Shown in pieces: positions 32,703-43,000 of a stretch of 64,000 nucleotides of DNA. Within the stretch, counting starts at the first letter, position 1. Every line of letters begins with the position of its first letter. The notes beneath the pieces are model-generated. The model did not search any database. It was given only the letters and a program-made list of their open reading frames with translations, and had not been told where the DNA came from. The position numbers and the translations under genes are program-made. This DNA comes from Candidatus Palauibacter polyketidifaciens (GTDB taxonomy: Bacteria > Gemmatimonadota > Gemmatimonadetes > Palauibacterales > Palauibacteraceae): contig NZ_CANPVO010000015.1 in assembly GCF_947581785.1 (NCBI RefSeq), forward strand, positions 124,001 to 188,000, given 5' to 3'.

Positions 32703-35284
32703 CCACCCTCCCCGTTGGGCGATGCGCCGTTGGCCGATGCCCCCTGGCCGCCGCCGATCACGCGCTCGAACAGCTCGTAGATGCGCCGGTATTCATCGGT
32801 CCACGACGAGGGCTCCACGAACCCGTGGTTCTCCACCGGATACACGGCCATCTCCCAGTTCTCCTTCCCCAGTTCTATGAGACGCTGGGCGAGGCGCACG
32901 ACGTCGGAGAAATGCACGTTCGTGTCGTACATCCCGTGTGCGATGAGGAGGTGTCCCTCGAGCCCCTCCGCGAAGTAGATGGGCGAGGACTGGCGGTACG
33001 CTTCCTCGTCCTCGTGGGGGAGGTTGAGGATGCGGCTCGTGTACCAGTGGTTGTAGTGCGCCCAGTCGGTGACGGCGCGGAGCGCGCCGCCCGCCGCGAA
33101 GGACTCCGGCGCGGTGAAGAGCGCCATCAGCGTGATGAAGCCGCCGTACGAGCCGCCGTAGATCCCCATCCGGTCGGGGTCGACGCCCTCCTCGCGGACG
33201 AGGTACGCGGCGCCGTCCACCTGGTCGGAGAGATCCCAGCCGCCCATGTGACGGTAGATCGCCGTGCGCCAGTCGCCCCCGTATCCGGCGGAGCCGCGGT
33301 AGTCGATGTCGAGCACCGTGTAGCCCTGGGCCGCCAGGAAGTGGTGGAACATGTATTCCCGGTAGTAGTTCGACCACCAGTTGTGGACGTTGTGCAGGTA
33401 TCCCGCCCCGTGGACGAAGATGACGCCGGCCCCGTTGGGTTCGACCCCGAAGTCGGCCGGGCGGTAGATGCGGGCGGGCACGGGCACCCCGTCGCGGGCC
33501 TCGAAGTGCACGATCTCGGGCCTGAGCCAGGGGAAGCCGAGCCACGTCTCGGTAGGGGAGGTCGTGACCTGGGCCATCGCGGCGCCCGGCGCGGCGTCGG
33601 CGAGGTAGAGTTCGGGTGGCCGGTTCGCGCGCGAATGGAGGACGGCGAAGCGACGCCCGTCGGGCGATGGCGTGACGGTGAACGAACCCTCTCCCTCGAG
33701 GAGTTGAACCCGGTCCGAACCATCGAACTCCATGCGCCACGGATGCTGGTCGAAGGGTGACAACTCGCTCGTCTGCATCAGGAACGAATCCCATCCATCG
33801 GGAATCGTCACGCCGAGGACCTCCCACTCTCCGGCCGTGAGCGCCTCGCGGTCCCCGCCGTCGGCGTTGATCGCGTACAGGTGGGAGTAGCCGGTCTCCT
33901 CGCTCACGTACCAGGCGCGGGGCATCTCGCCCGCCGCCTCCGCCGGGAGCCAGCCGATGCAGCCCGCGCCCTGGAAGCCGAAGCAGGGGCCGCCGACCCA
34001 CGCCTCGTCGTAGTGGGTGTCCAGCATCGTGAGCGCGCCGGTCGCCGCCTCCCAGGCGTAGAGGCGCCACGTCTTGTAGTCGTAATCGACCGCGAATACG
34101 AGCCCGTGCGAGCCGGAGTCGTTCCAGCCCGCGAAGCTCGCGACGGCGAGGCGGTCGTCGGATTCGGAGTCGCCCGCCTCGGATTCCGACTCCCCCGACT
34201 CCCCGGATTCCGCCTCCCCGGATTCCGGATCGGAGCCATCGCCGGTGAGGTCGAGCCAAGTGGCTTCGCCCGTTTCGGCATGGACCACGGCGAGCCTGGA
34301 CTCACCCTGTTCGTCGCCCACCTTGGGCCGCATCTCGGTGTTCTCGGTGTAGCCGGACTCCGTGATCCAGAGGGGGATGTCGGTGCGCCGGCCGCCATCG
34401 TTGAAGGTGCCGCGGGTCGCGGTGACCGCGATCCACGTGCCGGTGGGATCGGCGACGAGCGACTGCGCGCGCTCGCCCTGCGCGAGGTGCAGGGTCTCGC
34501 GCTGTCCGGCCTCGCGGAGTTCCCGGCGCTCCTCGGCGCGCTCCTCCCGGATCTCCTGCACGCGGATGTGCTCGAACAGCTCTCGCTGCTGCTCTTCGAG
34601 GAAGGCCTTGTGTCCTTCCGCCTCGGGGTCTTCGGGCTGCTCCGGCCCGCCCACCGCGGTGAGCTGCCGGATCTCGCCGTCGTCGATGTCGAAGGCGAAG
34701 AGGTTGTTCCCGCGGCGGAAGAAGATGGAGGCACCGTCGCCGGAGAATACGGGACTCACCTCGGCGTCCTCGGTGTGGGTGAGCCGCCGGGTCGCGGCGC
34801 CGTCCCGCTCGATGAGATAGAGGTCTCCACCGGAGGACGTCACGCGCCAGCGGCCATCCGGGGACACGTCGCCCGGCGCCAGGGTGGGGCCGAGGCGCAG
34901 CTCTTCCTCGTCATCGACGCGCTCGGGCGTGCCGCCGGTCGAACGGACCCGATAGAGGGCGCGCTGCTCGTGCCACTCGGCGCCGCCCGGGAGCCAGCGG
35001 AAGTAGATCCACTCGCCGTCGTCGGACCAGCTCACGCCGACGGGCGCCTGCCCCACGTGCTCGGAGCCCCGCATGATGGACTCGAGCGTGAGCGCGAAGG
35101 TGTTGTCGCGCGCGGGGACGGGCTCGAAACTGGCCAGATTCTGAGCCTGGAGCGGCGGGGCCGCGGCAACCCACGCGGCGGAGACGGCGATCGCGGCGGC
35201 GGAGATCCACGCGCCTCCGCGTCCCGCGGGCCGGACGGGGATACGCCGGAAGACGGCGCGTTGGAACGTCGCAGAAGATTTCAC
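32699..35284 (-). CDS. Exported S9 family prolyl oligopeptidase-type peptidase
   Basis: 861 residues from GTG 35284. Signal peptide of about 47 residues (ISAAAIAVSAAWVAAAPPLQA). The N-terminal beta-propeller (about 60-560) carries an odd Glu/Ser-rich linker, and a C-terminal alpha/beta hydrolase follows. Nucleophile serine is in IYGGSYGGFITL, aspartate in AHGMYDTNVHF, histidine in PVENHGFVEP. The DPP-IV-like order suggests cleavage of short peptides, possibly after proline; specificity is not readable. Its stop lies at the start of the UnbV gene and its start overlaps the stop of the NTF2-like gene (GTGA). Confidence 0.93.
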   Translation of the reverse strand: MKSSATFQRAVFRRIPVRPAGRGGAWISAAAIAVSAAWVAAAPPLQAQNLASFEPVPARDNTFALTLESIMRGSEHVGQAPVGVSWSDDGEWIYFRWLPGGAEWHEQRALYRVRSTGGTPERVDDEEELRLGPTLAPGDVSPDGRWRVTSSGGDLYLIERDGAATRRLTHTEDAEVSPVFSGDGASIFFRRGNNLFAFDIDDGEIRQLTAVGGPEQPEDPEAEGHKAFLEEQQRELFEHIRVQEIREERAEERRELREAGQRETLHLAQGERAQSLVADPTGTWIAVTATRGTFNDGGRRTDIPLWITESGYTENTEMRPKVGDEQGESRLAVVHAETGEATWLDLTGDGSDPESGEAESGESGESESEAGDSESDDRLAVASFAGWNDSGSHGLVFAVDYDYKTWRLYAWEAATGALTMLDTHYDEAWVGGPCFGFQGAGCIGWLPAEAAGEMPRAWYVSEETGYSHLYAINADGGDREALTAGEWEVLGVTIPDGWDSFLMQTSELSPFDQHPWRMEFDGSDRVQLLEGEGSFTVTPSPDGRRFAVLHSRANRPPELYLADAAPGAAMAQVTTSPTETWLGFPWLRPEIVHFEARDGVPVPARIYRPADFGVEPNGAGVIFVHGAGYLHNVHNWWSNYYREYMFHHFLAAQGYTVLDIDYRGSAGYGGDWRTAIYRHMGGWDLSDQVDGAAYLVREEGVDPDRMGIYGGSYGGFITLMALFTAPESFAAGGALRAVTDWAHYNHWYTSRILNLPHEDEEAYRQSSPIYFAEGLEGHLLIAHGMYDTNVHFSDVVRLAQRLIELGKENWEMAVYPVENHGFVEPSSWTDEYRRIYELFERVIGGGQGASANGASPNGEGG
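34158..34232 (-). repeat. Ser/Glu-rich low-complexity segment in the S9 peptidase
   Basis: About 25 codons encode a run of Glu, Ser, Gly and Asp (EAESGESGESESEAG and flanks) inside the propeller domain. The DNA is built from short repeats around gattccg. Most S9 relatives lack such a stretch, so it is probably a flexible loop formed by slippage. Confidence 0.7.
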
Positions 35285-35880
35285 GGGGCACCTCCTCCGT
35301 TCCCCGAGGGCAGATACTGTCCCGGGATCGGCAGGTCGGACCGCTCCGCGGCCCAGTAGATCGTGACGACGTACCAGCGGTCGCCATCGTGCATGAGCTG
35401 GATCGAGTTGATGCCGCGGGCGAACGGTTCGGGGTCGTCCGCGTTCCGCTTCGAGTCGTAGGTCGAGAAGGCGTGCACCACCGGGCCGAAGCGCTCCTCC
35501 GTGCGGGCGATCTCCCGCTCGAAGAATCCGTTCTGCTCGAGGAAGCCGCCCGCCTGTTCCGCGTATTCGCCCGGACTCCACACGCTGTAGCCGTGCTCGC
35601 CCTCCGGGGACCGGCCCGTGGGAATGAGGCGGGCCTCCGGGATGAACAGGGAGCGGAAGCGGTCCCAGTCGCGCGCCTGCCCGGCCGGGCCCGAGATCAC
35701 GTCGTAGAGCGCGGTCAGGATGCTGTCCACCGACTCCACGTCGCCGGCATCGGCATCGGGCCAGCTCTCCGCCATGGCCACGTTCGGTCGGCCCTGGGCG
35801 AGCGAGGGAGTGGGCATCGCGAGCGCCAGGGGTCCGGCGGCCAGCGCGCCAAGGAGGAAGAGTGTGCGCAGTCGTCGCAT
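35281..35880 (-). CDS. Exported SnoaL/NTF2-like protein
   Basis: 199 residues from ATG 35880 (MRRLRTLFLLGALAAG), with a signal peptide cleaved near SLAQG (residue 30). The mature part has the small cone fold pattern: VESVDSILTALYDVISG, DWDRFRSLFIPEARLI, HAFSTYDSKRN, and GINSIQLMHDGDRWYVVTIYW. Typical of SnoaL-like or DUF4440-type proteins; ligand or enzyme activity unknown. The stop overlaps the S9 peptidase GTG. The reading frame continues upstream into the tRNA region, but the signal peptide fixes the start. Confidence 0.82.
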   Translation of the reverse strand: MRRLRTLFLLGALAAGPLALAMPTPSLAQGRPNVAMAESWPDADAGDVESVDSILTALYDVISGPAGQARDWDRFRSLFIPEARLIPTGRSPEGEHGYSVWSPGEYAEQAGGFLEQNGFFEREIARTEERFGPVVHAFSTYDSKRNADDPEPFARGINSIQLMHDGDRWYVVTIYWAAERSDLPIPGQYLPSGNGGGAP

Positions 35881-35986
35881 CGTTCCGCTCCGGTTCTGGT
35901 GGAAGGCGTCCCCGAATCTAGCCCGGACCGGACGCCGGGTGCGACCCGGAGGCGACGACGCGGACCGTCGGGGCGGCCGCGTTCGG

Positions 35987-36015
35987 TTGCATCGGACGCG
36001 GGCCGCGTCTACCGT
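35987..36015 (+). promoter_or_regulatory. Candidate sigma-70 promoter of tRNA-Arg
   Basis: TTGCAT at 35987-35992 and TACCGT at 36010-36015 are separated by 17 bp. The predicted start of transcription is around 36022, about 12 nt before the tRNA. A reasonable match given the GC-rich background; not proven. Confidence 0.4.
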
Positions 36016-36033
36016 TTTCGGCTCGCGGCGCCC

Positions 36034-36107
36034 GCGCCCGTAGCTCAATTGGATAGAGCGTCTGACTTCGGATCAGAAGGCTGGGGGTTCGAGTCCTCCC
36101 GGGCGCA
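36034..36107 (+). tRNA. tRNA-Arg (anticodon UCG)
   Basis: 74 nt with all arms. Acceptor GCGCCCG pairs with CGGGCGC (36100-36106) and is followed by discriminator A36107. D-arm AGCTCAATTGGATAGAGC. The anticodon stem TCTGA/TCAGA encloses the loop CTTCGGA, so the anticodon is UCG, reading CGA (and with wobble other CGN) arginine codons. The T-arm contains GGTTCGAGTCC. CCA is not encoded. It lies between a divergent gene and the DUF454 gene. Confidence 0.95.
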
Positions 36108-36161
36108 TGATCCCTCGTCCGATGACCCCGAGAACGCCGAGCTTCGACGAACTTCACCGAC

Positions 36162-36638
36162 ATGAAGCCGAATCCGAACATGCCCCGGGGCCAGACGGCG
36201 ACCCCTCCGCAGGCGGCCCAGTGCCCGGTCGATCACCGGGCTGCGGAGCGCGCCGCGAGGGCGCTGCCGGGTCCCGTGCGACGAGCCGTCTTCCTGGGCG
36301 TCGGGACGCTGAGCGTGACCGCGGGCATCATCGGCATCGTCGTGCCGCTCTGGCCCACGACGTGCTTCCTGCTTCTCGCCGCCTGGTGCTATGCGCGCAG
36401 TTCCCCGCGCGCGGAGCGCTGGCTGCTGGAGAACCGCGTGTTCGGACGCTACCTCACCGCATACCGGGAGCGCGGCGTGATCTCCACCCGCGTGCGGCGC
36501 GGCGCGACGATCTTCCTGTGGAGCGCGATCCTCGTCTCGGCCGTGCTGGCCGCCGGACACCTCTGGGTCGTGGCCCTCCTCCTCCTCGTCGCCGCGCTGG
36601 TCACCGCCCACCTCTACTCCCTCCCGGGAGAAGGCTGA
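36162..36638 (+). CDS. DUF454 (YbaN-like) inner-membrane protein
   Basis: 158 residues with three to four membrane segments. The family signature PLWPTTCFLLLAAWCYARSSP is followed by RWLLENRVFGRYL; the usual family pattern is LPTTPFLLLA then FARSSP. Function of the family is unknown. The N-terminal about 35 residues are polar. Its stop lies 7 bp from the stop of the opposite cystathionine beta-synthase gene. Confidence 0.85.
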   Translation: MKPNPNMPRGQTATPPQAAQCPVDHRAAERAARALPGPVRRAVFLGVGTLSVTAGIIGIVVPLWPTTCFLLLAAWCYARSSPRAERWLLENRVFGRYLTAYRERGVISTRVRRGATIFLWSAILVSAVLAAGHLWVVALLLLVAALVTAHLYSLPGEG

Positions 36639-36645
36639 CCGTTCC

Positions 36646-38034
36646 TCAGGCGCTCTCGGCTCCCAGGGCTGAGATCAGGTCGGAGCGGGTGAGGATGGAG
36701 AGCGTGCCGTCTTCTCCCCGCACCAGCACGGCGGGCTGTTCTCCGCTCAACTCGTTCGCGAAGGCGTGCACGGGGCTTGAGGCCTCCACCACCGGGAAGG
36801 GCGGGCCCATGAGGTCGCCCACGAGGCGTGCCCGCGCGTCGGGGTCTCCCATGAGGAAACGCAGGATGCTCTGCTCGATGAGGCTCCCGACGACTTCTCC
36901 CCCCTCCATCACGGGAAGCTGCGAAATCGCGTGCTCCCGCATCGACGCGATCGCGTCGTCGAGCGACATGTCGGCCGGCGCCGACACAAGCGGCCTCTCG
37001 GTCGGGCGACGTGCGACTAGCGCGCCCGCGGTGAGGGTCTCGCCCTCGTCCAGGAAGCCGTGCTCCTGCATCCAGACGTCGTTGTACACCTTCCCGAAGG
37101 CCCGGTAGCCGCCGTCGGGCATGATCACGACGAGCACGTCGTCGTCCGAGAGCGTCTCCCGGTTCGCCTCCATCCATTGGAGCGCGCCAGCCATCGCCAT
37201 GCCGCACGAGCCGCCGAGGAACATCCCCTCCTCGCGCGCGAGACGGCGGGTCATGAGCATCGACTCCCGGTCCGTGACGCGCACGTAGTCGTCGACGAGG
37301 TCGAAGTTCATGTTGCCCGCGAGGATGTCCTCCCCTACTCCCTCCGTGACGTAGGGATAGATTTCATCCTCGTCGAACTCGCCGGTGTGGAAGTACTTCC
37401 AGTAGACGGAGCCGAAGGGATCCACGCCGATGATCCGGACGCCGGGGTTCCGTTCCTTGAGGTAGGCGGCGGAGCCCGAAATCGTGCCGCCGGTGCCGGA
37501 GCCGACGAAGAGGTGCGTGATCCTCCCCTCCGTCCCCTCCCAGAGTTCCGGGCCCGTCGTCCGGACGTGGGCCGCCGTGTTCGCGGGGTTGTCGTACTGG
37601 TTCATGTAGAAGGAGTTGGGTGTCTCCTCCGCGAGCCGGCGCGAGACCTGGTAGTAGGAGCGAGGATCCTCGGGGTCCACCGCCGTGGGACAGACGATGA
37701 CCTCCGCTCCGAGCGCCCGCAGGATCGCGATCTTCTCGGGGCTCTGCTTGTCCGTGGTCGCGAAGATGCACCTGTAGCCGCGGGCGATAGCGGCGAGGGC
37801 GAGGCCGACGCCGGTGTTCCCGCTCGTCCCCTCGACGATCGTGCCGCCGGGCGCGATCTCTCCCCGCGCCTCGGCGGCCTCGAGCATCGAGATCCCGATC
37901 CGGTCCTTGACGGAGCCGCCGGGGTTGAAGTACTCGAGCTTCGCGAGGACGGTGCCGGGCAGGTGCGCGGCGAGCCGGTTCACGCGCACCAGCGGCGTAC
38001 CGCCGATCGTACCCAGGATGTCCTCGTGCCACAT
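36646..38034 (-). CDS. Cystathionine beta-synthase
   Basis: 462 residues. PLP-dependent fold type II: lysine K43 in GGSVKDRIG forms the Schiff base, and the SGNTG loop and SGTGGTISG bind substrate and phosphate. Two CBS domains at the C-terminus (about 335-460: ADMSLDDAIASMREHAISQLPV, SPVHAFANELS) set it apart from cysteine synthase. Condenses serine with homocysteine to cystathionine. The glycine run GSGTGGT and MFLGGSCGMA are typical. Next on the same strand (83 bp upstream) is a homocysteine methyltransferase, so both handle homocysteine. Confidence 0.92.
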   Translation of the reverse strand: MWHEDILGTIGGTPLVRVNRLAAHLPGTVLAKLEYFNPGGSVKDRIGISMLEAAEARGEIAPGGTIVEGTSGNTGVGLALAAIARGYRCIFATTDKQSPEKIAILRALGAEVIVCPTAVDPEDPRSYYQVSRRLAEETPNSFYMNQYDNPANTAAHVRTTGPELWEGTEGRITHLFVGSGTGGTISGSAAYLKERNPGVRIIGVDPFGSVYWKYFHTGEFDEDEIYPYVTEGVGEDILAGNMNFDLVDDYVRVTDRESMLMTRRLAREEGMFLGGSCGMAMAGALQWMEANRETLSDDDVLVVIMPDGGYRAFGKVYNDVWMQEHGFLDEGETLTAGALVARRPTERPLVSAPADMSLDDAIASMREHAISQLPVMEGGEVVGSLIEQSILRFLMGDPDARARLVGDLMGPPFPVVEASSPVHAFANELSGEQPAVLVRGEDGTLSILTRSDLISALGAESA

Positions 38035-38117
38035 GGCGATGTTCGCTCCTCTACCGGATCAAGCCCGGGGAAACCTTACGGGCCACGGTGACCCGGCGCC
38101 AAAAAAAGCTCTGTGCG

Positions 38118-39089
38118 TCAGCGCACCGCATCCGCGCGGATGGCGGCGATCTCGGCGGGGCCGACGCGGCAGCAGCCACCGACGCCGTCGGCGCCCTCCC
38201 GCCGCCACTCGGCGGCGCTCCGGGCCCAGTCCAGCGGGGTCGCGGGGCCTGTCCAGCGCTTGGCTTCCGCGTCCCATTCCTCCCCCGAGTTGGGATAGAC
38301 GAGGATCGGCTTTCCGGTCGCCCGCCGCGCCGCGTGGATGAGCGGCGCAACAAGGCGCGGATCGACGCAGTTCACGCCGATCGCGACAACGTGGGGTTCG
38401 GCCTCGCACAAGGCGACGGCGGTCTCGAACGGCGCGCCGTCCGCGAGGCGCGCGCCGTCGCGGCACTGGAAGCTGATCCACGTCGGGCGATGGGAGACGG
38501 CCGCGAGCCGGCAGTAGGCGCGCGTCTCCTCCACGGACGGCGTCGTCTCGCAGGCGAGGACATCGGCCTCCGTCTCGGCGAGGACCTCCCAGCGCGGGGC
38601 GTGGAAGTCGTACAACTCAGCCGCGGAGAGGCCGTAGTCGCCCGTGTACTCCGATCCATCGGCCAGGTAGGCCCCGTACGGCCCGATGCTCGCCGCGACG
38701 AGCGGCGGCGGGCGGCTCGCGGGCGGCTGGCCGGCGGGAGGCAGGTCGTCGGGGTCGGGCGCCACACTGCCGCCGAGGAAGTCCGCGCGGGCCGAGATGG
38801 CCAGGTCGACGGAGTCGCGCAGGAGGCGGGTGGTCGCCGCCGCGTCGAGCCCCCGGGACGCGAAACCCTCGAAGGTCGCCTGGTAGGTCGCGGTGGCGAT
38901 GCAGTCGGCCCCCGCCTCGAGGAAGCGGCGGTGCGCGGTGCGGATCGCCTCCGGCGCCTCGATGAGGGCGCGGGCGGACCACAGGGGATCGTCGAGGTCG
39001 CAGCCCAAGGCCTCGAGTTCCGTCGCCAGGCCCCCATCGAGCACCAGGAAGCCCTCCCGCTCGATGAAGTCGCGGATCGGGTCGGTCAA
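38118..39089 (-). CDS. mmuM: Homocysteine S-methyltransferase (MmuM-like)
   Basis: 323 residues. TIM-barrel family that methylates homocysteine, usually from S-methylmethionine or SAM. N-terminus FLVLDGGLATELEALGCDL is diagnostic, as are ATYQATFEGF and SIGPYGAYLADGSEYTGDY. The zinc ligands are the cysteine in IGVNCVDP and the pair in GVGGCCRVGP. The methyl donor cannot be told from sequence. The ATG overlaps the stop of the metallo-beta-lactamase-fold gene (ATGA). Confidence 0.92.
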   Translation of the reverse strand: MTDPIRDFIEREGFLVLDGGLATELEALGCDLDDPLWSARALIEAPEAIRTAHRRFLEAGADCIATATYQATFEGFASRGLDAAATTRLLRDSVDLAISARADFLGGSVAPDPDDLPPAGQPPASRPPPLVAASIGPYGAYLADGSEYTGDYGLSAAELYDFHAPRWEVLAETEADVLACETTPSVEETRAYCRLAAVSHRPTWISFQCRDGARLADGAPFETAVALCEAEPHVVAIGVNCVDPRLVAPLIHAARRATGKPILVYPNSGEEWDAEAKRWTGPATPLDWARSAAEWRREGADGVGGCCRVGPAEIAAIRADAVR

Positions 39090-40051
39090 CGCGGGTCCGG
39101 GCCGACCATGATCGAGAACCCTTCGAACACGAACTCGACCCCGCCGTCCCGCAGTCGGTTGCCGACGGCGATGCCGTCGAACATGGCTTCCACGGCATCG
39201 TGCAGTTCGAGCAGCCGCGAGGGCTGCGCAACCGGCGTGTTGTGGGCCGTGAACAGCGTGGTCAGGTCGGGTGCGAGCTCGGCGAGCCGGGCCACCGAGG
39301 TCCGGTACGCCTCCAGGTCCGTCTCGGGCGCGAACAGCCAGATCGGGCCCTCGTAGAAGGAATCGCCGGTCCAGAGGAACCCGGCTTCGCGGTCGAGGAG
39401 GGCGATCGCGTCCGGCGTATGGCCGGGGACGGCGACGACCTCGAGCGTGCGTCCCCCCAGATCGATCCGGTGTCCGTCGTCGATGAAGGCGGAGATCTCG
39501 AAGGCGGGCGTGTGGTAGTTGTCTTCCGTGATCCCCGCGGGCAGGGGCCGGCAGACCGCGCTTCCGGCCACTTCTCCGCGCACCTCGGCGTTCGTGCGGC
39601 CCCGGGCGTGCGCGCGGGTGAACTCGGTGTCCAGGGCGAGCACGCGCTCGAACTCGGCGTTGCCCCCGACGTGGTCCATGTGCGTGTGCGAGTTGAGGAC
39701 GGTCACGGGCAGCGCCGTGAGTTCGTCCACGATGGTGCGGATGCGTCCGATCCCCATGCCCGTGTCGAAGAGGAGGCCGCCCTCCTCACCCAGGATCAGG
39801 TAGGAGATGACCTCCTGGAACTGAAACGGCTCGTAGATCGCGTACACGCGCGGGGCGACGCGATACACCTCGAACCAGTCATCCGTGACTTCGACGCGCT
39901 CCAGGTCAGCGTATTGCCCGCGGGGCACGTTCGAGCAGAACCCCGCCGTCGCGGCGCGCGACTCGGGCGCGGGCTCACCGCCGGGCGCGCAGGCGAGCGC
40001 CCCCCCGGCCAGCGCGCCCGCGGCCGCCAGCCGGAGGGTCGCCCCGCGCAC
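39086..40051 (-). CDS. Metallo-beta-lactamase-fold lipoprotein
   Basis: 321 residues from GTG 40051. Lipoprotein signal with cysteine at 21 (GALAGGALAC). Zinc motif HTHMDHVGG (HxHxDH), then VAVPGHTPDAIAL and WTGDSFYEG, typical of the fold. Could be a secreted hydrolase such as a beta-lactamase-like, glyoxalase-like or lactonase enzyme; the substrate is not visible. Between it and the BNR-repeat gene are only 5 bp, and it overlaps mmuM. The lipoprotein anchor suggests it works in the periplasm or outer membrane. Confidence 0.87.
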   Translation of the reverse strand: MRGATLRLAAAGALAGGALACAPGGEPAPESRAATAGFCSNVPRGQYADLERVEVTDDWFEVYRVAPRVYAIYEPFQFQEVISYLILGEEGGLLFDTGMGIGRIRTIVDELTALPVTVLNSHTHMDHVGGNAEFERVLALDTEFTRAHARGRTNAEVRGEVAGSAVCRPLPAGITEDNYHTPAFEISAFIDDGHRIDLGGRTLEVVAVPGHTPDAIALLDREAGFLWTGDSFYEGPIWLFAPETDLEAYRTSVARLAELAPDLTTLFTAHNTPVAQPSRLLELHDAVEAMFDGIAVGNRLRDGGVEFVFEGFSIMVGPDPR

Positions 40052-40056
40052 GTCCG

Positions 40057-43000
40057 CTATCCGTCCTCGGTGGTGATGACGCGGCCCACCCGTGCCTGGA
40101 GCATCCGGTTGAACCCGGCGAGTTCGTCGGTCAGCACCGCCTGCAGCCGCACCTCCACCTCGTCGATCATGTCGCTCAGCATCTGCGCCACCTCGGCGTG
40201 CTGGTCCGTGGGCGGGAAGTCGGCCGTCCCCACGGTACGCTGGAGGTAGGAGAGGCGGGCGCTGATCATCGCCGGCCAGCGCACCCCGTCGGACCCGGTG
40301 TCCTTGAGTTGCACGAGTTCGCTCTCCACCTCGATGAGCGACTCATCGAGCGCCTCGCCCGCCTCCATCACATCCTCCGCGTCATCCGCCGCCTCGAGCA
40401 CCGGGCGCAGGTCATGGATCTGCCGTCGCAGGAGTTCGATCTGGTTCACGGCATCCGCGAGGCGGTTACGATCCTCCACGATGTCGTCGAGCAACGCCTT
40501 CTGGGCCAGGATGTCCGCCATCGACCCCTCGGAGTTCGGGTCCCGGAGGACGGTCAGTTGCTGCGACCCCGCGTCCTCACCGTCCACGACGAGCGTGACC
40601 GTGTAGGTGCCCGGGGGCTGCCTCGGTCCCCCACCGCCCCCGAAGAAGAAGCCGCCCCCAGCCTGCCGCGAGACCTCGGGCATGGGCATCCAGTCCGCGA
40701 ACTGCGGCTTCGTCCGGTAGAGAATCGGCTTGGCGTCCGGGCCCCGGAAGTTCCACCACACGCGGTTGAAGCCGTCGTGGTTCGTCCCATCGAGCGTGGC
40801 CAGCGTCTCGCCATCCGAGTTTTCGACCCGCACCTGGACTTTGCGCCCTTCCCCGTCCGCAAGCCAGTAATTCATCGACGCGCCGTTGGGCGGGTTCTCG
40901 CCCACCGACCAGTCCTCATACATCACTTGCGGTTCGGCGATGTCGTTGAAGCGGTACGCGTCGCGCGGCGCGAACAGGTGGGCTTCGGAGGCCGCGACCT
41001 CGGGCGTAAGTTGCTGGACCGCGCTCAGGTCGTCGAGAATCCAGTAGCCGCGCCCGTACGTCCCGGCCACGAAGTCGTTGAAGTGCTCCTGGATGATGAG
41101 CCCGTAGTACGGCGACGGGGGAAGGTTCGGCATGAAGAGTTGCCAGCTCTCGCCGTCGTCGTAGCTGATGTAGACGTTCGTCTCGGTGCCGAGGTAAAGG
41201 AGCCCCGGTCGTACCGGGTCCTCGAGCAGGTAGCGGGTGTAGTCGACGGGGTAGTTGTCGACGCCGTCGGTGATCTGCGTCCATGTCGCCCCGAAGTCGT
41301 CCGTCCTGTAGGCGCGCGCGTCGAAGTCGCCGACCTGGTGGTGCTCGATCGTGATGTAGGCCTTCGCGACGTCGTAGCGAGAGGCGTCAATGCTCCGCAC
41401 GACGCCGTCGGGAGGCAGGTTCGGGATGTTCGCCGTGACGTTGGTCCACGTCGCGCCGTCATCGCGGCTCACCTGCACGAGACCGTCGTTCGTGCCGGCC
41501 CAGAAGACGCCTTGCTCGATGGGCGACTCGTCGAAGGCGTAAATGACGCAGCAGAACTCGACGCCGATGTTGTCAGGGGTGAGCCCGCCCGAGACCCCCA
41601 TCTTTGAGCGGTCGTTCGTAGACAGATCGGGGCTGATCACCTCCCAGCTCTGGCCCCGGTTGCGCGTGCGGTGCACGTGCTGGCTGGTGACGTAGATCGT
41701 TTCGCTGTCGTGCGGGGAGATGAGGAGGGGGAAGGTCCACTGGAAGCGGTAGCGGACATCGCTCGCCGGACGTCCGCGCGTCGATTCCGGCCACACCTCG
41801 ACATCGCGGAACTGGCCGCGCTCCCTGTCGTGGCGCACGACGATGCCGCCGACGGCACCCGACCCCGAGGCGCTCGACCACACGATGTTGGGATCCGTGG
41901 GATCGGGCGTGGCGAAACCGCTCTCGCCTCCGCCGACGGTCCTCCAGTCGCCGCGCGGAATGAGTCCACGGGCCCAGAAACCCGTGTAGCGCGTATTCGA
42001 CGGCCCGTGGTAGGAGGGCCCGTCCTGCCGGTTCCCCATAACGTTGTACGGGATCGCGTTGTCCACCGTGACGTGGTACATCTGCGCAATCGGCAGTTGC
42101 ATGCGGGACCAGGACTTCATGCGGTTCTCGGTGATCGCGACGCCGCTGTCGCCGCCAATGAAGATCCGGTCCGGGTTCTCCGGATCGACCCAAACATCGT
42201 GCAGATCCCAGCCCGGGGCGGCCGGGTCGCCTCCCGGAGGGCCGCCGCCGAGGAAGTTGAACATCTCGTACGTCGCGCCTCCGTCGCGGCTCACGCTGAA
42301 GCTGGACGAGAGGAAGTAGAGTTCGTCGCGATCGCCGGAGGAGACGCCGCAGCGCGTGTAGTAGGCCTGCCGCGTCGCGAGGTTGTGGCTGTAGTTCACG
42401 AGGCGCCATGTGCGGCCGCCGTCATCGCTGCTCCACAGCTCGCCGGTGTCGGTCTCGTACCCCTCCATGGGGACGCCGTCGCTCGTCTCGATGAGGGCGT
42501 ACACGCGGTCGGAGTCCGAGTGCGACATGCAGACGGCGATCTTGCCGAGCGTACCGGTCGGAAGCCCGTTGCCCTGGAGTTCGGTCCAGGTGTCGCCGCC
42601 GTCCATCGTGAGGTGGAGACCGCTCCCCGGCCCGCCGCTGTCGCGTTTCCACGTCTTGAGATCGATGTCCCACATGGTGGCGAAGATCTTCCGCGGGTTC
42701 CCGGGATCCATGACCATGTCGTAGGCGCCCGTCCCGCGGTCCACGAAGAGGATCTTCTCCCACGAGGCGCCGCCGTCCGAGGTCCGGTACACGCCACGCT
42801 CGTCGGATTCCGCGTAGGCGTGGCCGAGCGCCGCCACGTACACGATGTCCGCGTCGTGCGGATGGATCAGGATGCGGCCGACGCGGCCGGTCCCCTCCAG
42901 CCCCATGTGGGTCCAGGTCTCGCCGCCGTCCGTCGACTTCCAGACGCCGTTCCCGATCGAGACGTTCGAGCGGATCGAGGTCTCACCGGTCCCCGCCCAC

